Made by a program: the position numbers and the translations under genes. The notes beneath the pieces are model-generated. The model ran no database searches and was not told the origin of the DNA. It was given only the letters and a program-made list of their open reading frames with translations. From Edaphobacter sp. 4G125 (lineage in GTDB: Bacteria > Acidobacteriota > Terriglobia > Terriglobales > Acidobacteriaceae): a DNA stretch of 64,000 nt. The DNA lies in assembly GCF_014274685.1 (NCBI RefSeq), contig NZ_CP060393.1, forward strand, positions 3,903,501 to 3,967,500, read 5' to 3'. Positions 53,787 through 62,823 of the stretch are shown piece by piece (position 1 is the stretch's first letter; the number at the start of each line of letters is the position of its first letter).

Positions 53787-55310
53787 ATGCCTGTTTCCGC
53801 CGCAAATTCCCTGCCCTCAGAGAGCGACTTTCTACGGCTCTGCCGCTCACATACTCTGGTCCCGGTCTATCGGACCATAGCTGCCGACCTGGAGACCCCC
53901 GTTTCGGCGTTTTTGAGGATTGCAGCGGAAGAGCCGGAGGCGTTTCTGCTGGAATCCGTCGAGGGTGGCGAGCATGTGGGGCGGTACACCTTTATCGGGA
54001 TTGAACCGTACAAGAAGATTGTTGCTCGCGGTACGGAGCTTACGGTGCGTGAGGGCAAGCGTGAGAGGAAGTTTACGGGCGACATCTTCGAGGAGCTGAA
54101 GCAGGCGCTGGGAGGACATAAGCCGGCAAAACTGGCGGGGCTTCCTCCTTTTACCGCCGGAGCCGTGGGGTTCTTTGCCTATGACGTGGTGCGGCAGATC
54201 GAGAAGCTGCCTTCGACGGCCAAGGATGAGCTTGGGGTTCCTGACGCCTGCCTGATGTTCTTCGACCAGGTGCTGGCCTTCGACCACGTAAAAAAAGAGA
54301 TTCACCTGATGGTGACGGCCGACCTGACTCGCGAAAAACGCGAGGGAGCTTATGGACGCGCAGTTCGCAGGCTGAACAAGCTTGAGAAACGACTGGCAAG
54401 CTCGCTTCCCTCGCTCAAGAAGAAGAAGCTGACGGGCAAGCTGAAGCTGACTTCACGCACACCGAAAGCGACGTTCCTGAAAGCTGTCGAAAAGACGAAG
54501 GAGTACATCGCTGCAGGAGATGTCTTCCAGTGCGTGCTTTCGCAGCGGTTCGACTGCGAGCCCGGAGTGGATGCGTTTGAGGTTTATCGCGCGCTCAGAA
54601 TTGTGAATCCGTCGCCGTATATGTATTTCCTGCGATTTGGGTTGGAGAGTAAGGCAGGTAAGAAGGGTTCCACCAAAGAGACGACGCATCATATTGTGGG
54701 CTCATCGCCAGAGCTTCTGGTGCGGGTGCATGGTCACGATGTGGAATACAGGCCGATTGCAGGTACGCGCCACCGCAGCGCGGATGAAGTGGAAGACCGC
54801 AGAATCGAAGAGGAGCTTCGCAGCGACGAAAAAGAACGCGCAGAGCACATCATGCTGGTCGACCTGGGCCGCAATGATGTTGGCCGCGTGAGCGAGTTTG
54901 GGTCGGTGAAGGTGAAGGACCTGATGTTCGTGGAGCGGTACAGCCATGTGATGCACCTGGTGAGCAAACTGGAGGGCACATTGCGCGGGGACCTGGGGCC
55001 GATCGATGCCTTCCGCGCCTGCTTCCCTGCCGGGACACTGAGTGGCGCTCCTAAGGTGAGGGCGATGGAGATCATCGAGGAGCTGGAACCGGCGCGGCGC
55101 GGCGTTTATGGCGGCAGCGTGCTGTATGCAGACTTCAACGGCAATCTGGATTCGTGCATCGCGATCCGCACACTGTATATGAATGGGCCACACGGGCATA
55201 TTCAGGCAGGCGCAGGGCTGGTTGCAGACTCGGTGCCAGAGAAAGAGTTCGAGGAAACACGGAATAAGGCTCAGGCGGTGGTGAGAGCGATTGAGAAGGC
55301 GCGAGGCTAG
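53787..55310 (+). CDS. trpE: Anthranilate synthase component I
   Basis: A 507-residue chorismate-using enzyme, first step of tryptophan synthesis. The N-terminal domain has LLESVEGGEHVGRYTFIG with the tryptophan-binding segment; the C-terminal domain has FQCVLSQRF, PSPYMYFLRF, RPIAGTRHRS and PAGTLSGAPKVRAMEI, the chorismate site. I use ATG 53787, five bases after GGAGG; two earlier in-frame ATGs lack this. The glutaminase partner trpG is 3 kb downstream. The stop shares CTAG with the convergent GNAT gene. p-Aminobenzoate synthase is less likely given the N-terminal segment. Confidence 0.93.
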   Translation: MPVSAANSLPSESDFLRLCRSHTLVPVYRTIAADLETPVSAFLRIAAEEPEAFLLESVEGGEHVGRYTFIGIEPYKKIVARGTELTVREGKRERKFTGDIFEELKQALGGHKPAKLAGLPPFTAGAVGFFAYDVVRQIEKLPSTAKDELGVPDACLMFFDQVLAFDHVKKEIHLMVTADLTREKREGAYGRAVRRLNKLEKRLASSLPSLKKKKLTGKLKLTSRTPKATFLKAVEKTKEYIAAGDVFQCVLSQRFDCEPGVDAFEVYRALRIVNPSPYMYFLRFGLESKAGKKGSTKETTHHIVGSSPELLVRVHGHDVEYRPIAGTRHRSADEVEDRRIEEELRSDEKERAEHIMLVDLGRNDVGRVSEFGSVKVKDLMFVERYSHVMHLVSKLEGTLRGDLGPIDAFRACFPAGTLSGAPKVRAMEIIEELEPARRGVYGGSVLYADFNGNLDSCIAIRTLYMNGPHGHIQAGAGLVADSVPEKEFEETRNKAQAVVRAIEKARG

Positions 55311-55807
55311 CGGCCAATCTCGCGAGCCATTTCGTACTCCATGATCTTCGGATCATTGGGGTACGGCTCTGTCTTCCCTGTCATTACAAATCCAATGCTT
55401 CGGTAGAACTCGACAGCGGAGTCATTCACGCTGGTCACCATGAGCAGTAGTGTCTTGATGCCCTTGTCAGCGGCCCATACTGCAATCTTCTCGATCAGTT
55501 GGCGTCCAACACCAAGTCTGCGTGCCTCCGGGGCGACCCACATAGAGACAACCTGGCCCTTCTCTGGATCGCTTTCATCGGCAAGGCAGAGGGCAAGCCC
55601 CGCGTAGCTGCCATTAGAACGGGCAAGGAAGCCGATATCGCGCCCGTTGGTAAGGCGCGTTACACGAATCAGCCACTCTTCGTCTGCCATCTGAGATTCG
55701 CGAGCATAGGTACTTCCAAAAGCTAACGGCGTATCCTGCAGGGCCCGTAGGCGCACAGTCTTGTAATCCTCAACCAGCAATGAGGTGATGGGAACAAGCT
55801 CCGTCAT
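55307..55807 (-). CDS. GNAT family N-acetyltransferase
   Basis: A 166-residue acetyltransferase with the acetyl-CoA motif VAPEARRLGVGRQLIEKI and the C-terminal EFYRSIGFVMTGKTEPYP. The N-terminal half has the AFGSTYARESQM pattern seen in GNATs that acetylate amines. The substrate cannot be read. Its TAG stop overlaps the trpE stop in one CTAG. Confidence 0.85.
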   Translation of the reverse strand: MTELVPITSLLVEDYKTVRLRALQDTPLAFGSTYARESQMADEEWLIRVTRLTNGRDIGFLARSNGSYAGLALCLADESDPEKGQVVSMWVAPEARRLGVGRQLIEKIAVWAADKGIKTLLLMVTSVNDSAVEFYRSIGFVMTGKTEPYPNDPKIMEYEMAREIGR

Positions 55808-56046
55808 GAAGCTGAGTTTAAGCCAGTCGGCGTAGAGAAGACATGGATTTTACTGGAGTTGCAGGCACAAAAAATTCTTTTACGAATAGCCCTATCTCGC
55901 CCTGGGTCAGGGGTTAGCAAAGAGAGCGTACGCGCATCTCTATATAATGCAAAAGGTTTCATCGAGCCCCATCTCGAAAGCAGGATGGGCAGGAGTCGAC
56001 CCCTGCATGGTCCACGGAATCTGATTCAACTTACTGGAGGCATTGA

Positions 56047-56919
56047 GTGCGAAAACACCAGTCGTATATCTGTAGGGTTACCTTTGGAATTCTTTCTGCC
56101 ATGGTTCTTTCTATTAGCCTGGCACCCTTTGCCTTTGGGCAGGATTCTCTGGTTGAAGGATTGAAACATAAATATCGCCTTTCAGAGATCAATGCACAGG
56201 GCGTAGTCGCGAACCCCGGAACCGTGCTGACGATCGAGGCCGACGGAATCAACGCCGAGCCTTATCCCACGATGATCACTTTCGAGAACCCCGTGGTCGA
56301 CGGACAGGTGAAACAACGTTCCAAGGGGCTCGGCTTTCTGAAGAGCAACAATCTCCAGATTCTGCAGCCTGGGCAGAAGGTCTATATCACTAAGATCAAC
56401 AGCGGCACCTCAGCTCAGGAGGATTCTCTTAAGATCACCATCCTGACAAGTGACGCCATCCTGGCTCGATTCGGCGGCACCTACAGCTCGTATCAGACCC
56501 CGAAGCGATATTCGACGACCCTGGCTTTCAAAGTTCCTAAAGGTTCCCTCTCGACGATGTCCGTAGACGATGCGGAAAAATTGATCGGGGCCGTTCTGTC
56601 AGTGAACCCTGCCGACCAAGAGCGGACGCATGACGCTGGTGTCGTGACCCGTTCGTGCGAACCGCACTGCGCCGTTTCCGCAACCACGGGAGCTCCGGTA
56701 GGAACACCAAGCAGCGCATTCGCCCCGCCACCAGCTGGGGCGCCAGCCGGTGCTGCTCCAGCCAGCGCACCAACCATTACATTGGGGCAAACACCCGAAC
56801 AGGTGACTGCAATTATGGGTGAGCCCCAACAGATTATCGATTTGGGCGCAAAAAAGATCTTCAAGTATCCCGACATGAAGATCGTTTTTAATAACGGCAA
56901 GGTCAGCGACGTGCAATAA
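56047..56919 (+). CDS. Secreted protein with C-terminal SmpA/OmlA-like motif, unknown function
   Basis: A 290-residue exported protein. The signal peptide ends near FAFGQ (residue 31). Residues 35-180 are beta-rich without a recognised domain. A Pro/Ala linker (about 222-243) leads to a short C-terminal domain with LGQTPEQVTAIMGEPQQI and KIFKYPDMKIVFNNGKV, which resembles the SmpA/OmlA fold of outer-membrane assembly lipoproteins. I use the GTG at 56047, six bases after GGAGG. A TATAAT at 55943-55948 may be its promoter. Function unknown, probably envelope-related. Confidence 0.65.
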   Translation: MRKHQSYICRVTFGILSAMVLSISLAPFAFGQDSLVEGLKHKYRLSEINAQGVVANPGTVLTIEADGINAEPYPTMITFENPVVDGQVKQRSKGLGFLKSNNLQILQPGQKVYITKINSGTSAQEDSLKITILTSDAILARFGGTYSSYQTPKRYSTTLAFKVPKGSLSTMSVDDAEKLIGAVLSVNPADQERTHDAGVVTRSCEPHCAVSATTGAPVGTPSSAFAPPPAGAPAGAAPASAPTITLGQTPEQVTAIMGEPQQIIDLGAKKIFKYPDMKIVFNNGKVSDVQ

Positions 56920-56989
56920 CCACCGTACTGTCGTGTAGTTCAAGGAAAGCCAACAAGATCGAGGACAAATTCCATCGCAAAGCTGATTG

Positions 56990-57274
56990 CTAGGCTATGC
57001 GGCGGGAAGAGTCCTCGATCTTTATTGGGGCCTTTGCAGCCGTCTCACTCTTGCTGGAGTGCAAGACCCATAGAATTCCACCGACGACCTGGACAGCCGA
57101 AAGGGCTCGGGTAAGGTTTGGACGATCCTCAAGCGACTGCATCAGGTTCTGCCATGGCTTAGGACCGTACTCCCAAGCACGGGCATCACGGCGCGGATTG
57201 ATGACTCCCATAATGCCGTCGCCGATGATGGCCATCGCCGTGAAGTGCTTCCAACGACTGAAGTCGAATTGCAT
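56990..57274 (-). CDS. Small conserved protein with one membrane segment, unknown function
   Basis: A 94-residue protein: a start FDFSRWKHFTAMAIIGDGIM, a middle with RRDARAWEYGPKPWQNLMQS, and a hydrophobic segment ALSAVQVVGGILWVL near residues 58-72. I recall similar short proteins in related acidobacteria, but know no function. GGAG lies nine bases before ATG 57274. An overlapping frame on the other strand has no such features. Confidence 0.6.
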   Translation of the reverse strand: MQFDFSRWKHFTAMAIIGDGIMGVINPRRDARAWEYGPKPWQNLMQSLEDRPNLTRALSAVQVVGGILWVLHSSKSETAAKAPIKIEDSSRRIA

Positions 57275-57352
57275 TTAAATACTCTCCAATCGTTCTATAA
57301 GACGCCGATGAGCTGCTCACGTTTGCCCGCAAAGATCCATTACCGAAAACTT

Positions 57353-58225
57353 CTATACATCGCAAAGATCAACTGCCTGCCTCAACGAGGTCAGAGGGTC
57401 GCGCTTCGGAACAAACTCGTGAGCGACATAGCCGGAGAATTTGAGATCGACAAGAGCTTTCATCAGTGCCGGGTAGTAGATCTCCTGTGTATCGTCGATT
57501 TCATTCCGGCCGGGAACACCTCCCGTGTGGAAATGACCAAGAACATCGATGTTCTCGCGGATGGTGGCGATCAGGTCACCTTCCATGATCTGCATGTGGT
57601 AGATGTCGTAGAGCAGTTTCACTCGCGGCGAATTGACTTCTCGCATGACATGCGCGCCCCAGGCCGTGTGGTCTGCCATATAGTCCTTGTGATTGCGTTT
57701 GCTGTTGAGCAACTCAAGGCAGATGGTCACGCCGTTATCTTCGGCGATCTTCTTCAACCGGTTCAGTCCCGCGATGGTGTTGCGGGCTCCCTCTTCATCT
57801 GACATGCCGCGTCGGTTCCCGGAGAACGTGATGACGTTTGGGACACCGGCCTTGGCTGCGAGGGGGATGTTTTTACGGAAGGCTTCTTCAATCGCCGCAT
57901 GGTTCTCCGTGCGGTTGAGAGCATCTGGAATCGTTCCTCCGCCAGCGTAGCCCATCGTGCAGAGCAGACCGTAACGACACGGCACGTCCCAGTCTTTGAT
58001 ATCCAGCAGGTCGATGCCTTTCAACCCTATCTGAGCGCCATAGGTGCAGAGCTGATCGAGGGTAAGCTCTTTGTAGCACCAGCGGGAGACAGATTGCTGG
58101 ATACGTCCTTTGCGTTGTATGGGCGAGGGTTGCTGGGGGGTGTTCGTCTGCTCAGCAAGGGACGATGTTGCAGTCAAAACTGTTGCTGCCAAGCCTGATT
58201 TGAGGAAAGTGCGTCGATTTGCCAT
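57353..58225 (-). CDS. Hydroxypyruvate isomerase-like TIM-barrel protein, Tat-exported
   Basis: A 290-residue protein of the xylose-isomerase-like TIM-barrel family. The N-terminus [15 protein letters not shown] is a twin-arginine signal, so the folded protein is exported. The barrel has [30 protein letters not shown] with a metal-binding Glu, [14 protein letters not shown] and [12 protein letters not shown], as in hydroxypyruvate isomerase (Hyi). The true substrate may differ outside the cytoplasm. It is divergent from trpG. Confidence 0.82.
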   Translation of the reverse strand: MANRRTFLKSGLAATVLTATSSLAEQTNTPQQPSPIQRKGRIQQSVSRWCYKELTLDQLCTYGAQIGLKGIDLLDIKDWDVPCRYGLLCTMGYAGGGTIPDALNRTENHAAIEEAFRKNIPLAAKAGVPNVITFSGNRRGMSDEEGARNTIAGLNRLKKIAEDNGVTICLELLNSKRNHKDYMADHTAWGAHVMREVNSPRVKLLYDIYHMQIMEGDLIATIRENIDVLGHFHTGGVPGRNEIDDTQEIYYPALMKALVDLKFSGYVAHEFVPKRDPLTSLRQAVDLCDV

Positions 58226-58286
58226 AACCGCAGATCATGGTACAAGGCCCAGCGCCCGGCGTACAGGAGCTAGAATCGTAATAGCC

Positions 58287-58874
58287 ATGGTCTTCGTTCT
58301 GGATAATTACGATTCGTTTACCTACAACCTGGTGCAGTACATGGGTGAGCTGGGCGCCGAGATGGTCGTTAAACGCAACGACGAGCTGACGCCGGAGGAG
58401 GTGGAGGCGCTTGGGCCTGACCACATCCTGATCTCACCCGGACCCTGCACACCACAGGATGCAGGCATCAGCATGGAACTGATCCGTCACTTCGCCAATG
58501 CCAAAAAGGCCGTGCCGATTCTAGGGGTATGCCTTGGACATCAGGCCATCGGCGCAACGTTTGGGGGAGAGGTCATTCGCGCACCCAAGCTGATGCACGG
58601 CAAGACGAGCGAGGTGGAACACGACGGCCGCACCATCTTCCGGGGTATTCCGAAGACGATGACCTGCACGCGCTACCATTCGTTGATCGTGAGCCCGAAA
58701 GGCCTGCCAAAAGAGCTGGAAGTTTCGGCCCGCACCATCGATCCGAAGACAGGCGAAGAGACGATTATGGGGCTGCGGCATCGCGAGCTTCCCATCGAGG
58801 GCGTACAGTTTCACCCCGAGAGCGTGCTGACCTCGCATGGCAAAGAGATCATCGCAAATTTTCTGAAGATGTGA
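58287..58874 (+). CDS. trpG: Anthranilate synthase component II (glutamine amidotransferase)
   Basis: A 195-residue class I glutaminase supplying ammonia to Trp[13 protein letters not shown] opens the fold, the nucleophile is Cys82 in GVCLGHQ, and the triad ends with His176 and Glu178 in QFHPESV. The start at 58287 is the normal family N-terminus; the frame extends upstream but only across the divergent gene's start. It may also serve p-aminobenzoate synthase, as in other bacteria with one TrpG/PabA. It lies 3 kb from trpE, with unrelated genes between. Confidence 0.94.
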   Translation: MVFVLDNYDSFTYNLVQYMGELGAEMVVKRNDELTPEEVEALGPDHILISPGPCTPQDAGISMELIRHFANAKKAVPILGVCLGHQAIGATFGGEVIRAPKLMHGKTSEVEHDGRTIFRGIPKTMTCTRYHSLIVSPKGLPKELEVSARTIDPKTGEETIMGLRHRELPIEGVQFHPESVLTSHGKEIIANFLKM

Positions 58875-58904
58875 CCGGCAACGAGAGTGACTCAAAGCAA
58901 AGGC

Positions 58905-58960
58905 AAAATACAGGGATTCTTCCTCTTCGACTCGCCCTGCTCGCTCAGAGTCAGAATGAC
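58905..58960 (+). repeat. Interspersed hairpin repeat, family D copy 2
   Basis: Left end ACAGGGATTCTTC and right end CAGAATGAC as in the copy at 50451, but the centre pairs GACTC (58929-58933) with GAGTC (58948-58952). Its last bases include the ATG at 58956 used by the next gene. Confidence 0.55.
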
Positions 58961-59993
58961 GCCCCTCTGTGTATGTGCGAGTGTGGCGACAGTTTGCTTG
59001 CTACTCTCTGGTGGCGCCTACGGAATTGCACAGCAGATCGGCTCAGTTGGGGTACAGGATGCGACGGTCTCAGGCGCGCTGGAGGTTTCCAATGGCCGCG
59101 CCAGACTGTTAGGAGCCTCGACGGTTACAGCGCGAGATCACACAGCCGAGGTGACGCTTCAGCGCGGCGGCACGATACGGGTATGTTCGACCAGCGGACT
59201 ACATCTGGCAGCGGGCAAGGGAGCTGGAGATGTTCCCCTGATGATGTCTCTGGACCGCGGTGCGATTGAGATCGCAACCCATGCCACAGCGAGCGATGTA
59301 GTTATGACTCCAGACCTGCGATTCTCGATGAAGGCAGCAGGGCCGCTGGACCTGAGTCTACGAGTGGCGCGTAATGGCGATACCTGCGTGGAGAATCGCG
59401 GCGCGGGAGCCCCGGCCCTTGCTGTTACTGACCAGTTTGGCGAGTCAAGTTACGAGGTCAAGGCGGGGCAGCACGTACTGTTTGAGCATGGGAGCCTGAA
59501 AGAGGTCGTCGACAATGAGCGCGAACCCTGCGGATGTCCGGCTGCGCCGGTGGTCTCCGTCGCCGATGCCGGCGTGACAGGGGCGACTCCAGCCGCACCC
59601 GGAAGTACCGTAGCCGCAAAGACAGCTGCCGAACAACACCCCTTCCCCGCAGCAGTCAGCGCAGGGTTGGCTCCGACGAGCGGCCCGCCACAGGCTCCAG
59701 CAGGCACAGTCCATGCGCAGATCTCGACCACGATGAGCTACGGCGGCGAAGCCGGCAGCGCGAACACAGGTGATGGCGGTTCAAGCGGAGGCTCGACAAC
59801 GGTGCCTGTAGCTTCGGGAACTTCTGCCCCGGCGTCGAATGTTGCTACGACTCCAACCACAACACCTGAGGATGCTTCTGCTTCGACCGCGACTGCAAAG
59901 GCTCAGGCCCCGCCACCAGCCCCTGCGCCGCCTCCGAGCGATGTGTTTCATTCCATTGGACGGTTCTTCAAGAGGTTGTTCGGAGGCCATTGA
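58956..59993 (+). CDS. Secreted FecR-like protein with Pro/Ala/Ser-rich tail
   Basis: A 345-residue exported protein. A hydrophobic signal (LCVCASVATVCLLLSGGAYG) is followed by a beta-rich domain (about 25-185) with SNGRARLLGASTVTA and LQRGGTIRVCSTSGLHLA, reminiscent of FecR-type sugar-binding or sensor domains. The rest is low-complexity Pro, Ala, Ser and Thr, ending in SIGRFFKRLFGGH, a basic amphipathic tail. ATG 58956 falls inside a repeat; GTG 58887 is an alternative with an N-terminal extension. Function unknown. Confidence 0.65.
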   Translation: MTPLCVCASVATVCLLLSGGAYGIAQQIGSVGVQDATVSGALEVSNGRARLLGASTVTARDHTAEVTLQRGGTIRVCSTSGLHLAAGKGAGDVPLMMSLDRGAIEIATHATASDVVMTPDLRFSMKAAGPLDLSLRVARNGDTCVENRGAGAPALAVTDQFGESSYEVKAGQHVLFEHGSLKEVVDNEREPCGCPAAPVVSVADAGVTGATPAAPGSTVAAKTAAEQHPFPAAVSAGLAPTSGPPQAPAGTVHAQISTTMSYGGEAGSANTGDGGSSGGSTTVPVASGTSAPASNVATTPTTTPEDASASTATAKAQAPPPAPAPPPSDVFHSIGRFFKRLFGGH

Positions 59994-60117
59994 AGCAAGT
60001 TCGCAGAACCGCTGCGATACAATAGACAAGGTTCGGATGATCGGACGCCAGGGCTGGCGCCTCCGCCGGCCAAACTCTCAAAATAGCTGAATACCAGCCA
60101 GGATCAGGGGTTTTTCT

Positions 60118-60678
60118 ATGTCGATTCCCGCAACGCAGATGCGCCCGGGCATGATTATCAAGTTCAAAGACGATCTCCACCTCGTGTTTTCGGTGGAGCA
60201 CCGAACGCCGGGCAATCTCCGCGCCTTTATTCAGGCGAAGCTGCGTAACATCCGTACAGGCGCCATGTTTGTGGAGCGCTTCCGCTCGCCCGACCCGATT
60301 GACCGTGTGGTTGTAGATGAAGTGAAGATGGAGTTTCTGTACAACGACGGGGACGACTACTACTTCATGGACATGGAGACCTTCGAGCAGACGCACCTGA
60401 AGCGCGAGACACTGGGCGATGCCGTCGATTACCTGCTGCCGAACCTGACCATCGCGGTCAGCTTCCACGATGGCAAGGCCGTCGGTATCGAACTGCCGCA
60501 AGTGGTCGAAATGACCGTCGTCGAGACGGAGCCGGGCATCAAGTCGGCTACTGCATCTTCAGTGACGAAGCCTGCGAAGCTTGAGACCGGCCTTGTCGTT
60601 CAGGTCCCCCCGTTCATCAACGAAGGCGAGAAGATTCGCGTGGATACGGCCGAAGGCGCTTACATGAGCCGCGCATAA
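60118..60678 (+). CDS. efp: Elongation factor P
   Basis: A 186-residue translation factor that rescues ribosomes stalled at polyproline stretches. All three beta domains are present (ATQMRPGMIIKF at the start, FLYNDGDDYYFMDMETFEQ, and QVPPFINEGEKIRVDTAEGAY at the end). The tip of domain I reads RTPGNLRAF. Asn33 stands where E. coli has the modified Lys34, and there is no Arg at the position used by the rhamnosylated type. This points to an unmodified or differently modified EF-P. A terminator follows. Confidence 0.95.
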   Translation: MSIPATQMRPGMIIKFKDDLHLVFSVEHRTPGNLRAFIQAKLRNIRTGAMFVERFRSPDPIDRVVVDEVKMEFLYNDGDDYYFMDMETFEQTHLKRETLGDAVDYLLPNLTIAVSFHDGKAVGIELPQVVEMTVVETEPGIKSATASSVTKPAKLETGLVVQVPPFINEGEKIRVDTAEGAYMSRA

Positions 60679-60691
60679 AATTGTTTCGATA

Positions 60692-60727
60692 AACAAAAGG
60701 ACAGAGCTTGCTCTGTCCTTTTGTTTT
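60692..60727 (+). terminator. Rho-independent terminator after efp
   Basis: AACAAAAGGACAGAGC (60692-60707) pairs with 60710-60725 in a long stem with an in-stem T run. Confidence 0.88.
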
Positions 60728-60772
60728 GTTCCCTTGCAAGCATCAGGAGCGCTCTGCGAAACTGAAGGCTCG

Positions 60773-61054
60773 ATGGTTCGCTATTTTCTCGTCAAAGGCC
60801 GGGTGCAGGGCGTAGGTTTCCGCTGGTTCGTCCATCGCGAGGCCGCAGAACTCGGCTTGCGGGGTTGGGTTCGGAATACGGACGAGGGCCATGTAGAAGT
60901 TGTAGCCTCGGGCGATCCGGAGGTTCTGGACGAGTTAAAGAGCGCCATTAAGAAGGGATCGCGTGGCAGCCGTGTAGATGCCGTGATCGAGCAGGAGCTG
61001 GACGAGAGTGAAGATGAAAAGCTCGGTCCATTTGTGATTGAAGGAGCCTGGTAA
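60773..61054 (+). CDS. acyP: Acylphosphatase
   Basis: A 93-residue enzyme hydrolysing acyl phosphates. The catalytic loop is KGRVQGVGFRWF, with the phosphate-binding Arg, and the Asn is in GWVRNTDEGHVEV. Length is normal. ATG 60773 follows GAAGG; an earlier in-frame ATG at 60734 has no such site. It lies six bases before apt, so the two are probably co-transcribed. Confidence 0.93.
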   Translation: MVRYFLVKGRVQGVGFRWFVHREAAELGLRGWVRNTDEGHVEVVASGDPEVLDELKSAIKKGSRGSRVDAVIEQELDESEDEKLGPFVIEGAW

Positions 61055-61060
61055 GAAAGA

Positions 61061-61606
61061 ATGCTGAAACCAACTCAGATTAATTGTGAGCCGCTGAAGG
61101 CTCTTGTACGAACGGTGCCGGACTTCCCCAAGCCGGGAATCCTGTTCTATGACATCACCACGCTACTGAAGGACAAGACTGGGTTCGCGCAGCTGATCGA
61201 TGCGTTCGCCGCCTACTACATTGGCCGCGAGGTCGATCTGGTGCTTGGCATCGAGGCCAGAGGCTTTATCTTTGGGCCGGCGCTGGCCTATCGTTTGAAC
61301 GCAGGCTTCGTCCCCGTGCGGAAACCGAAGAAACTGCCCGCAAAAACAGCCCGCGTGAGCTATGACCTGGAGTACGGCACCGACTCGCTGGAGATTCATC
61401 TGGATGCCATCCAGCCTGGCCAGCGCGTTGTCATCGTAGACGACTTGCTGGCGACTGGCGGAACGATGCAGGCGACCGTGCAGCTGGTGCGTCAGATGGG
61501 CGGCGAGATTGTGGGTTTGGGATTTGCTGTCGAGCTGGATTTCCTAAAGGGCCGCGAGAAATTCCCGGAGTACGACGTCTTCAGCCTGCTGCACTACAGC
61601 GAGTAG
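61061..61606 (+). CDS. apt: Adenine phosphoribosyltransferase
   Basis: A 181-residue purine salvage enzyme joining adenine to PRPP. The PRPP motif is [34 protein letters not shown] and [11 protein letters not shown] bind substrate. Length fits exactly. Preceded by acyP, followed by a clear terminator. Confidence 0.95.
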   Translation: MLKPTQINCEPLKALVRTVPDFPKPGILFYDITTLLKDKTGFAQLIDAFAAYYIGREVDLVLGIEARGFIFGPALAYRLNAGFVPVRKPKKLPAKTARVSYDLEYGTDSLEIHLDAIQPGQRVVIVDDLLATGGTMQATVQLVRQMGGEIVGLGFAVELDFLKGREKFPEYDVFSLLHYSE

Positions 61607-61629
61607 AGGACGCCGCGATTCTAAATCCG

Positions 61630-61658
61630 GAGGGTGATCTTCACCCTCTTTTATTTTT
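61630..61658 (+). terminator. Rho-independent terminator after apt
   Basis: GAGGGTGA (61630-61637) pairs with TCACCCTC (61641-61648), followed by TTTTATTTTT. Confidence 0.92.
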
Positions 61659-61759
61659 ACAGGCGTAATTTGCATACGAGATTGGCGTAATCTGCAAGTT
61701 CGCCTACATTCGAGTTCACATCCAATGGATATCCACTGTAAAGAAACGGAGAGACTTCA

Positions 61760-62800
61760 ATGATTGCAACTAAGGGATACGCTGCTCAGGCGGCGACAAC
61801 TCCTCTGGCTCCTTTTGCCTACGAGCACCGTGAACCGGGTGACCATGATGTGTCGATCGATGTGCAATTCTGCGGAATCTGTCACTCGGATATTCATCAG
61901 GCGCGGAATGAGTGGGGTAATTCGCTCTATCCGATGGTTCCAGGCCATGAGGTGATTGGAACAGTAGCCCGGGTGGGCTCGAAGGTGACGAAGTTCAAGG
62001 TAGGTGACCTGGTGGGCGTGGGCTGCATGGTGGACTCCTGTGGCGAATGTGCTTCCTGCAAAGACAGCGAGCAGCAGTACTGCGAGCGCGGCCAAACCGT
62101 CTACACCTACAATTCCCGCGGCAAGGACGGCAACCTTACCTGGGGTGGTTACGGCAACCACATCGTTGTGGAGGAGGGTTTTGTGCTCTCCGTTCCGAAG
62201 AATCTCGATCCTGCCGCCACCGCTCCGCTGCTGTGTGCTGGAATTACGACTTATTCTCCTTTGAAGCACTGGAACGCGGGTCCCGGCAAAAAAGTTGGCA
62301 TCGTTGGCCTGGGCGGACTCGGTCATATGGGCTTGAAGTTTTCGCATGCGTTTGGCGCGAAGACAGTTCTGTTCACCACTTCGGCTTCGAAGATCGAGGA
62401 TGCAAAAAAGCTCGGAGCTGACGAGGTGATCCTGACCAAGGCAGAGGGCTGGGCAGCCAAGCACGCCGGAACCTTTGACTTCATCCTCGACTGCGTCTCG
62501 GCCGATCATGATCTCAACACTTATCTTTCCTTGCTGAAGCGCGACGGGACGCTGTGCCTGGTAGGAGCTCCGGAGAAGCCTGCTTCGGTGTCGGCATTCT
62601 CGGTGCTAGGCAGAAAGAACCTTTCAGGCTCGATGATCGGCGGTATCCGCGAGACGCAGGAGATGCTGGACTTCTGCGGCAAGCACAACATCGTCTCGGA
62701 TATCGAGATGACGAGCTTCCCGAAGGTGAATGAGGCCTGGGAGCGCGTGCTGAAGAGCGATGTGAAGTACCGGTTTGTGCTGGATCTGAAGACCTTGTAA
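61760..62800 (+). CDS. Zinc-dependent alcohol dehydrogenase (YahK/cinnamyl-type)
   Basis: A 346-residue medium-chain dehydrogenase. The catalytic zinc is held by Cys38 in FCGICHSDIH and His63 in VPGHEVIG; the structural zinc cysteines lie in CGECASCKDSEQQYC. The cofactor fold has GIVGLGGLGHMGLKF. The pattern SFKxx-type cinnamyl ADHs and E. coli YahK share these features and mostly reduce aldehydes with NADPH. Substrate not fixed. AACGGAGAG precedes the ATG. Repeat family C follows the stop. Confidence 0.9.
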   Translation: MIATKGYAAQAATTPLAPFAYEHREPGDHDVSIDVQFCGICHSDIHQARNEWGNSLYPMVPGHEVIGTVARVGSKVTKFKVGDLVGVGCMVDSCGECASCKDSEQQYCERGQTVYTYNSRGKDGNLTWGGYGNHIVVEEGFVLSVPKNLDPAATAPLLCAGITTYSPLKHWNAGPGKKVGIVGLGGLGHMGLKFSHAFGAKTVLFTTSASKIEDAKKLGADEVILTKAEGWAAKHAGTFDFILDCVSADHDLNTYLSLLKRDGTLCLVGAPEKPASVSAFSVLGRKNLSGSMIGGIRETQEMLDFCGKHNIVSDIEMTSFPKVNEAWERVLKSDVKYRFVLDLKTL

Positions 62801-62823
62801 ATCGTGTAGAGTTGCTCAAAGCA

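Noticed and set aside
56997..57278. Plus-strand 93-codon frame overlapping the small minus-strand protein
   Set aside because: The minus-strand frame has a better binding site, a plausible helix and remembered relatives; the plus frame has none of these.
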